From Acidobacteriota bacterium (GTDB lineage Bacteria > Acidobacteriota > Terriglobia > Bryobacterales > Bryobacteraceae): a DNA stretch of 64,000 nt. A model generated the notes under the pieces. The model saw only the letters and a list, made by a program, of their open reading frames with translations. It did no database searches and was not told the origin of the DNA. The first letter of the stretch is position 1. Each line of letters starts with the position of its first letter. The position numbers and the translations under genes are program-made. The stretch is taken from NCBI GenBank assembly GCA_029776225.1, contig JAKOTR010000053.1:124001-188000 (forward strand). The letters are read 5' to 3'. Positions 59,577 to 64,000 of the stretch are shown here, piece after piece.

Positions 59577-60118
59577 ATAAGGCCGCTCCGGAAATCGAAA
59601 GAATTCTCTACACCGAGGAGCAGGTTTCGCAGCGCATCGCCGAAGTGGCCGCTGAAATCAGCGAGCGGTATCGGGGCCGTGAACTCAGGCTGATCGGCGT
59701 GCTGAAGGGTTCGGTCTTTTTTCTCACCGCCCTGGCGCGCAAGATCGAAGTTCCGGTAAAGATCGATTTCCTGTCTATTTCCAGCTTTTCCACCAAGCCG
59801 TCCGCGCCCGGCGTGGTGCGCATCGCCAAGGACCTCGACGACACGATCGAGGGCGAGGACGTCCTGCTCGTCGAGGACATTGTCGATACTGGGTTCACGG
59901 CGCGGTATTTGCTGCAAACGCTGGCGGCCCGCGGACCCAACACGCTGGCGCTCTGCACGCTGCTCGACCGGACCTCGCGCCGCATCGTGCAGATTCCCGT
60001 CGAGTTCCGCTGTTTCGAAATCCCGGACCGTTTCGTGATCGGCTGCGGTCTCGACTACAAGCAGCTCTACCGCAACCTCGGCTATATTGCGGTCATGAAG
60101 CCGGAACGAAACCACTGA
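59573..60118 (+). CDS. hpt: Hypoxanthine phosphoribosyltransferase
   Basis: 181 residues. The PRPP-binding motif VLLVEDIVDTGFTARYLLQ is intact, LIGVLKGSVFFLTALARKI is the N-terminal loop and FVIGCGLDYKQLYRNLGYIA the C-terminal purine-binding region. It converts hypoxanthine or guanine plus PRPP to IMP or GMP in purine salvage. It overlaps the fusion gene by 4 bp. A 156-bp gap after it contains a promoter for the next gene. Confidence 0.95.
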   Translation: MNKAAPEIERILYTEEQVSQRIAEVAAEISERYRGRELRLIGVLKGSVFFLTALARKIEVPVKIDFLSISSFSTKPSAPGVVRIAKDLDDTIEGEDVLLVEDIVDTGFTARYLLQTLAARGPNTLALCTLLDRTSRRIVQIPVEFRCFEIPDRFVIGCGLDYKQLYRNLGYIAVMKPERNH

Positions 60119-60214
60119 ATCCCTGTGCGAACACAAGTCTTTTGCACAAGTCGATCCGCCGCCCTCCGCTGCCGCCGACTCCGGCGTTGCCCCAGCGCCA
60201 GAGATTAACCCCCA

Positions 60215-60243
60215 TTGCCCGATCCGGCATACCGGGCTAAGAT
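60215..60243 (+). promoter_or_regulatory. Promoter of the receiver-like gene
   Basis: TTGCCC (60215-60220), 17 bp, TAAGAT (60238-60243); predicted start near 60250, ATG at 60275. Confidence 0.55.
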
Positions 60244-60274
60244 TGTCGAGGATCGCTACTGGGAGTCTGGCGGT

Positions 60275-60709
60275 ATGGAGCCCTTAGTTCTATTCATCTC
60301 TCCCAATTCCGCAGATGCCAAGATCCTCTCGGAGATGCTTGCGCCGACAGCACTCCGGCTGGACTATGCAGTCCGGATTGAGGAAGCTCGCAACAAGCTC
60401 GCGAATGGGCCGTACCGGGTAGTGGTTACGGAGGCCAAACTCCCGGACGGCGTATGGACGGACGTGATCGAACTCACGTACGAAATAGGGGTTTTTCCAG
60501 CAGTCATAGTGACCAGCTCTGCAGCCGACGATCTTTTCTGGGCGGAGGTGCTGAACCTCGGAGCCTACGACCTGCTTGCACAGCCGTTCGACGAGAAAGA
60601 GGTGAGGCGCATCCTCACCAACGCCTGTTCCCAGGTTGTGCCGAAACCGGTCCGCAAAGAGACTGCGAGACCCAGGTCGATCTCAGCCAAAATGTCGCCG
60701 AACGTGTGA
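60275..60709 (+). CDS. Degenerate receiver-domain protein
   Basis: 144 residues from 60275; the frame is open back to 60215 but that part overlaps the promoter. The fold reads as a CheY-like receiver: MEPLVLFISPNSADAKILSE, YRVVVTEAKLPDGVWTDVIE, FPAVIVTSSAADDLFWAEVL and LLAQPFDEKEVRRIL. The acidic pair is replaced by Ser/Asn, the phosphorylated Asp by Glu (in TEAKLPDG) and the conserved Lys by Gln (AQPF). It probably cannot be phosphorylated. A basic tail (KPVRKETARPRS) follows. No output domain. Confidence 0.75.
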   Translation: MEPLVLFISPNSADAKILSEMLAPTALRLDYAVRIEEARNKLANGPYRVVVTEAKLPDGVWTDVIELTYEIGVFPAVIVTSSAADDLFWAEVLNLGAYDLLAQPFDEKEVRRILTNACSQVVPKPVRKETARPRSISAKMSPNV

Positions 60710-60735
60710 GCGCGCTGATCGCGTGGGCGCGCGCT

Positions 60736-60741
60736 TATAAT
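60736..60741 (+). promoter_or_regulatory. Candidate -10 box upstream of murJ
   Basis: TATAAT at 60736-60741 in a GC-rich context, 140 bp before the murJ start; no clear -35 box. Confidence 0.35.
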
Positions 60742-60880
60742 GGTACTTTTCCATGGCCCACGCCACCGACCTCTCCGCCGCCGCATTCCGCGGCGCGGCC
60801 ATCGAAAACGCCACGGTAAGGTTCCTGCGGGGTGAACTCCGGCCAGGGCTTTCCGGCACTTTCCCATTTCTTCCAGGAGC

Positions 60881-62548
60881 ATGGACGTCCGCGCCGTGAG
60901 TGAGCCCGCGCCAGGCGCCCACGACGAAACCGCGGGCCACGAGCAGATCGTCCGCGCGGCCGGAGTGGTTTCGGCCGCTGTTCTGCTCAGCCGTCTGAGC
61001 GGCCTGCTGCGCGAGACCGTCATGGCGCACCTGTTCGGCGCCGGCCGCCTCTATGACGCCTTTTCGCTCGGCTTCCGGATCCCGAACCTCACGCGCGACT
61101 TGTTCGCAGAGGGTGCCCTCTCCTCCGCTTTCGTACCCACCTTCACCGAATACCTCTCGACGAAGAGCAAGCGCGAGGCTGCCGAGCTGTCGAATCTGGT
61201 CGGCACGGCGGTGATCCTGATTGTGGGCGCGCTTTGCGTGCTGGGCGCCGTGTTCAGCCCGTTTCTGGTGAGCTTGCTCGCTCCCGGCTGGGAAACAGCG
61301 GATCCGGAGAAGTTCGAGCTGGCCATCGCGCTGACCCGAATCATGTTCCCGTTCCTGCTGGTGGTGGCGCTGGCGGCGCAGGCGATGGGAGTGCTGAACG
61401 CGTGCGGCCAGTTCGCCGTGCCCGCGCTGGCTTCCACGTTCTTCAATATCGGTTCGGTTGCATTCGGAGTGGGACTCGGTTTCTGGCTCGGCCCGCATCT
61501 GGGCATCGATGCGATTACGGGAATGGCGTTCGGCGTTGTGCTGGGCGGCGTTTTGCAACTGCTCTGGCAGTTGCCCGCATTGTTCCGGCTCGGTTTCCGT
61601 TTCCGGCCCCGCCTGAACTGGTCGCATCCCGGCCTGGTGCGCATCATCCGGATGATGGGACCCGCCATCATCGGCAGCGCGGCCGTGCAGGTCAACGTGG
61701 TGGTCAACACCAACTTCGCTTCGACCATCGTCGATCCGCTGCGCGGCCTCGACGGACCGGTGAGCTGGCTTCAGTATGCTTTCCGCTTCATGCAGCTTCC
61801 GCTCGGGCTGTTCGGCGTGGCCATCGCCGCCGCCACGCTGCCTTCGATTTCGCGCAGCGCCGCGAACGGCAATATCGACGAGTTCAGGAGAACGCTTTCG
61901 CGGTCGCTCGGAACGGTTCTGCTGCTCACGGTTCCCTCTTCGATCGGCCTGGTCATTCTCGGGAATGCGATGATCGGGCTGATTTACCAGGGGCGCAAGT
62001 TCGAGGCTTATGACACGCACCAGACCGCGGTGGCGCTCTCCTACTACGCCATCGGGCTGGCCGGTTACGCGGCGGTGAAGGTGCTGGCGCCCGCATTCTA
62101 CGCGCTGGGAAGCGCGCGCATTCCGGCGCTGGTGAGCATCGCCTCCATTCTGATCAACTTCGTTGTGGCCTGGACGTTCACGCACAAGACGCAGCTCGGC
62201 CACGCGGGCCTGGCGCTGGCCACTTCGGGCGTTTCCCTGTTCGCCTCCGTGGCCCTGTTCTTGCTCATCCGGAAACGCATCGGCGGCGTACACGGCCGCG
62301 CGCTGCTGGCGAGCACGCTGAAGATCGGCGTCGCGGCGCTGGTGATGGGCGCGATTGTAGTGCTCTGCCGCGACGGGCTGCAGGGGTGGCTGGGCGTCAC
62401 GCGGTTCGCGCGGCTGGTGGAACTCGCCGTGTGTATCCCGCTGGGCGTAGCGGTGTTCGGCGGGCTGTGCCGCGCGTTTCGCGTAGCGGAACTCGAAATG
62501 GCGAGCAGGGCCGTGATTGCGCCTCTGGCGCGCTGGCGCGCGGGATAG
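60881..62548 (+). CDS. murJ: Lipid II flippase MurJ
   Basis: 555 residues with about 14 hydrophobic segments. The N-terminus SRLSGLLRETVMAHLFGAGR and FRIPNLTRDLFAEGALSSAF are the MurJ/MviN signature, including the conserved Arg residues of the central cavity. FRFMQLPLGLFGVAIAAATL and SRSLGTVLLLTVPSSIGLVI are further matches. It moves lipid II across the inner membrane for peptidoglycan synthesis. The start could be the GTG at 60896 because the GGAG before 60881 is only 1-2 nt away. Confidence 0.93.
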   Translation: MDVRAVSEPAPGAHDETAGHEQIVRAAGVVSAAVLLSRLSGLLRETVMAHLFGAGRLYDAFSLGFRIPNLTRDLFAEGALSSAFVPTFTEYLSTKSKREAAELSNLVGTAVILIVGALCVLGAVFSPFLVSLLAPGWETADPEKFELAIALTRIMFPFLLVVALAAQAMGVLNACGQFAVPALASTFFNIGSVAFGVGLGFWLGPHLGIDAITGMAFGVVLGGVLQLLWQLPALFRLGFRFRPRLNWSHPGLVRIIRMMGPAIIGSAAVQVNVVVNTNFASTIVDPLRGLDGPVSWLQYAFRFMQLPLGLFGVAIAAATLPSISRSAANGNIDEFRRTLSRSLGTVLLLTVPSSIGLVILGNAMIGLIYQGRKFEAYDTHQTAVALSYYAIGLAGYAAVKVLAPAFYALGSARIPALVSIASILINFVVAWTFTHKTQLGHAGLALATSGVSLFASVALFLLIRKRIGGVHGRALLASTLKIGVAALVMGAIVVLCRDGLQGWLGVTRFARLVELAVCIPLGVAVFGGLCRAFRVAELEMASRAVIAPLARWRAG

Positions 62549-62562
62549 GGCGTTTCCCCAAT

Positions 62563-62591
62563 TTGTGGCAGTAACACGCGTCGTTTACACT
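62563..62591 (+). promoter_or_regulatory. Promoter of the papain-fold-like gene
   Basis: TTGTGG (62563-62568), 17 bp, TACACT (62586-62591). About 100 nt separate it from the ATG at 62696. Confidence 0.5.
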
Positions 62592-62695
62592 GGTGTTCGG
62601 TGCGCCAGACAGGAGCCGCACATGCGGCCTTGCTTTGGGCACGCTGCCCGCCAGCTTCGGGCCAGGCGTGGCCCGAATCTGCGCACCGCACAGAC

Positions 62696-63688
62696 ATGAG
62701 GATCGGGATCTTATTGCTCGTCGCGCTTGCAAGTGCTGCGCGGATGACCGGGGATGTCGCGCTCCTGGTCAGCGAGCCGTATGGCAAGTTCGGTTTTTTC
62801 AACCCAACCGGGCACGCTTCGATTTATTTGTCCGGCGTGTGCGCGGAAACGCCCACAAAGCTCCGGCTTTGCGAGCCCGGAGAAACCGGCGTGGTCATCA
62901 GCCGCTACAACCGGATTGCGGGGCGCGACTGGATCGCGATGCCTTTGTTGCCTTATCTCTACGCGGTGGAGCGGCCGGAGGACGTGCCCGAATTCGCGAA
63001 TGCGGCGGTTGTCGCGCATCTGCGGGACAAGTACCGCCGCGCACGCCTCCGGGAGCTTGTTCCCGATGGTCCGGAGGGAGAAACTCCCAAGGGCGATTGG
63101 ACTCAACTGGCCGGGGCCGCCTATGACCGCAGCATCTACGGCTTCGCGATTTCAACCACGCGAGAGGACGATGAACGCCTGATCCGGCATCTCAACACGC
63201 AGAACAACGAAAGGCGGTTCAACCTTTTCTATCGCAACTGCGCCGACTTTGCGCGCGGCATCATCAATTTCTACTACCCAGGCGCACTCGGCCGGAATCT
63301 CGTCGCGGACGCTGGTATTTCCACGCCCAAGCACTCCGCCAAAGCGCTGGTGAAGTACGGCCGGCGCCGGCCCGAGCTGGGCCTCCGGCATTTCGTAATC
63401 CCACAGGTCCCGGGAATGCCCCGGAGCACCAAAGTGCGCGGTGTGAACGAGTCCCTTGTCCGGTCCAAGAAATACGTTGCGCCCTTGGTTGTGCTCCAAC
63501 CCTGGGTGGCAGCGACGGCGGGTGCCGCCTATCTGATCTCGGGCCGCTTCAATCCTTCCGGCCAGCCGCACGTGGTTTGTGAGCCGGCAACCCTGGCGGC
63601 CTGCTCTGCGAGCGCAGCTTCCGAACTCCGCGAAACCGCGCAGACCTCGACGGGTTTATCTAACTTGAGGCACGCGTCCGGAAACTGA
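62696..63688 (+). CDS. Exported protein with a permuted papain-like (NlpC/DUF4105-like) core
   Basis: 330 residues from 62696, where a signal peptide begins (MRIGILLLVALASAARM); the frame is open to 62600. A His in FNPTGHASIYLSGVC precedes a Cys in NLFYRNCADFARGIINFYYP. The order His then Cys is that of permuted papain-like (LRAT/NlpC-like) enzymes and of DUF4105 proteins. The tail (about 250-330) has a hydrophobic segment (VVLQPWVAATAGAAYLI) and no known motif. It could be a periplasmic amidase or acyltransferase; this is a guess from the two residues. Confidence 0.6.
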   Translation: MRIGILLLVALASAARMTGDVALLVSEPYGKFGFFNPTGHASIYLSGVCAETPTKLRLCEPGETGVVISRYNRIAGRDWIAMPLLPYLYAVERPEDVPEFANAAVVAHLRDKYRRARLRELVPDGPEGETPKGDWTQLAGAAYDRSIYGFAISTTREDDERLIRHLNTQNNERRFNLFYRNCADFARGIINFYYPGALGRNLVADAGISTPKHSAKALVKYGRRRPELGLRHFVIPQVPGMPRSTKVRGVNESLVRSKKYVAPLVVLQPWVAATAGAAYLISGRFNPSGQPHVVCEPATLAACSASAASELRETAQTSTGLSNLRHASGN

Positions 63689-63757
63689 GCCATCAAACCA
63701 GGCGCCCGGCGCGGCCGAAACGCGCGGGCCATCCGCCCCGTCTGATAGGCTAGTTAA

Positions 63758-64000
63758 GTGCCCGTGCGCGTCAAGGTCTTGTTTTTCGGCATGTTAAAGG
63801 ACATCGTCGGAGCCGCGGAGGACACGCTGGAGGTCGGCGACGGGGCCGCGGTCGGGCAGGTCTTCGAGCACTACGCCCGGCTGTATCCGAAGCTCGGAGA
63901 GATGCGGAAAAGCATCCTGCTGGCGCGCAACCAGGAGTTCTCGAGGGACACCGAGCCTCTTTCGGACGGCGACGAGGTCGCGCTGATGCCGCCGGTGAGC
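63758..64000 (+). CDS. MoaD/ThiS-family protein (truncated by window end)
   Basis: 81 residues from a GTG start are visible: VRVKVLFFGMLKDIVGAAED, then TEPLSDGDEVALMPPVS, which is the end region of the beta-grasp MoaD fold before the C-terminal Gly-Gly. MoaD is the small subunit of molybdopterin synthase. In related bacteria MoaD may be fused to MoaE, which could follow beyond the window. TAGGCT ends exactly 6 nt before the GTG and no Shine-Dalgarno is present, so the mRNA may be leaderless. Confidence 0.82.
   Translation, partial: MPVRVKVLFFGMLKDIVGAAEDTLEVGDGAAVGQVFEHYARLYPKLGEMRKSILLARNQEFSRDTEPLSDGDEVALMPPVS

Noticed and set aside
60753-60901. A 49-residue frame starting MAHATDLSAAAFRG after the TATAAT at 60736
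   Set aside because: It overlaps the murJ start, has no Shine-Dalgarno and no recognisable features; the murJ frame explains the region better.

Overview
The window is high-GC chromosomal DNA that most resembles an Acidobacteriota genome of the Bryobacterales/Solibacter type. I infer this from gene content, not from any search: two very long Oar-like TonB-dependent receptors with an N-terminal carboxypeptidase-regulatory domain, many exported hydrolases (sulfatase, DUF1080, GH2, CocE/NonD, M14), Tat-type signal peptides on unexpected enzymes, a SET-domain protein, PPi-dependent phosphofructokinase and DUF362/DUF6807 proteins. No tRNA, rRNA, CRISPR array, insertion sequence or prophage was seen.

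Layout. 1-3409 (minus) is a sugar-phosphate operon: gnd, PPi-phosphofructokinase, then a HAD hydrolase cut by the window edge. 3566-6194 (minus) holds thrB behind a Gfo/Idh oxidoreductase, and an O-methyltransferase with a signal peptide. 6468-7588 (plus) has a Tat-signal RpiB-like protein and a SixA phosphatase. 7661-10927 (minus) is the first TonB receptor, with a strong promoter upstream and a clear terminator downstream. 11379-14557 (plus) has two small unknowns, an 80-bp imperfect tandem repeat carrying promoter-like boxes, and an enolase-superfamily/DUF6807 fusion. 14583-17292 is the conserved SRP RNA-dnaX-ebfC-recR block. 17302-19060 (minus) is nrfHA for nitrite ammonification. 19150-21452 (plus) is mdh, a SET protein and a frameshifted TonB gene behind a sigma-E-like promoter. 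21436-25191 holds an S41 protease and a secreted tail-fibre-like repeat protein. 25157-27783 (minus) is a DNA ligase/exonuclease repair pair. 27876-32881 is a run of small housekeeping and exported proteins.

32882-34359 is a visibly AT-richer patch with a frameshifted HNH-like gene. 34360-40107 holds DUF1080, DedA, a PpiD-like foldase, DUF302 with a 29-residue partner, and a sulfatase. 40119-49488 (minus) is one co-oriented block: ECF sigma factor, large anti-sigma factor, TonB receptor, GH2 glycosidase, CocE hydrolase, resembling a polysaccharide-utilisation locus. 49949-52513 is an M14 peptidase. 52657-56919 is a three-gene signalling unit (CHASE3/GAF histidine kinase, single-domain receiver, sigma-54 activator). 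56916-58528 (minus) holds an alpha/beta hydrolase, a relic of an ABC permease, and a ROK kinase. 58590-60118 is a kinase-like/nuclease-like fusion translationally coupled to hpt. The end carries a degenerate receiver, murJ, a papain-fold-like exported protein and the start of a MoaD-like gene.

Several genes (11379, 12578, 58528 reverse, 63758) have a TANNNT hexamer exactly 6 nt before the start codon and no visible Shine-Dalgarno, which suggests leaderless mRNAs. Two genes (20686, 33259) carry single-base frameshifts; read data would be needed to tell mutation from assembly error.
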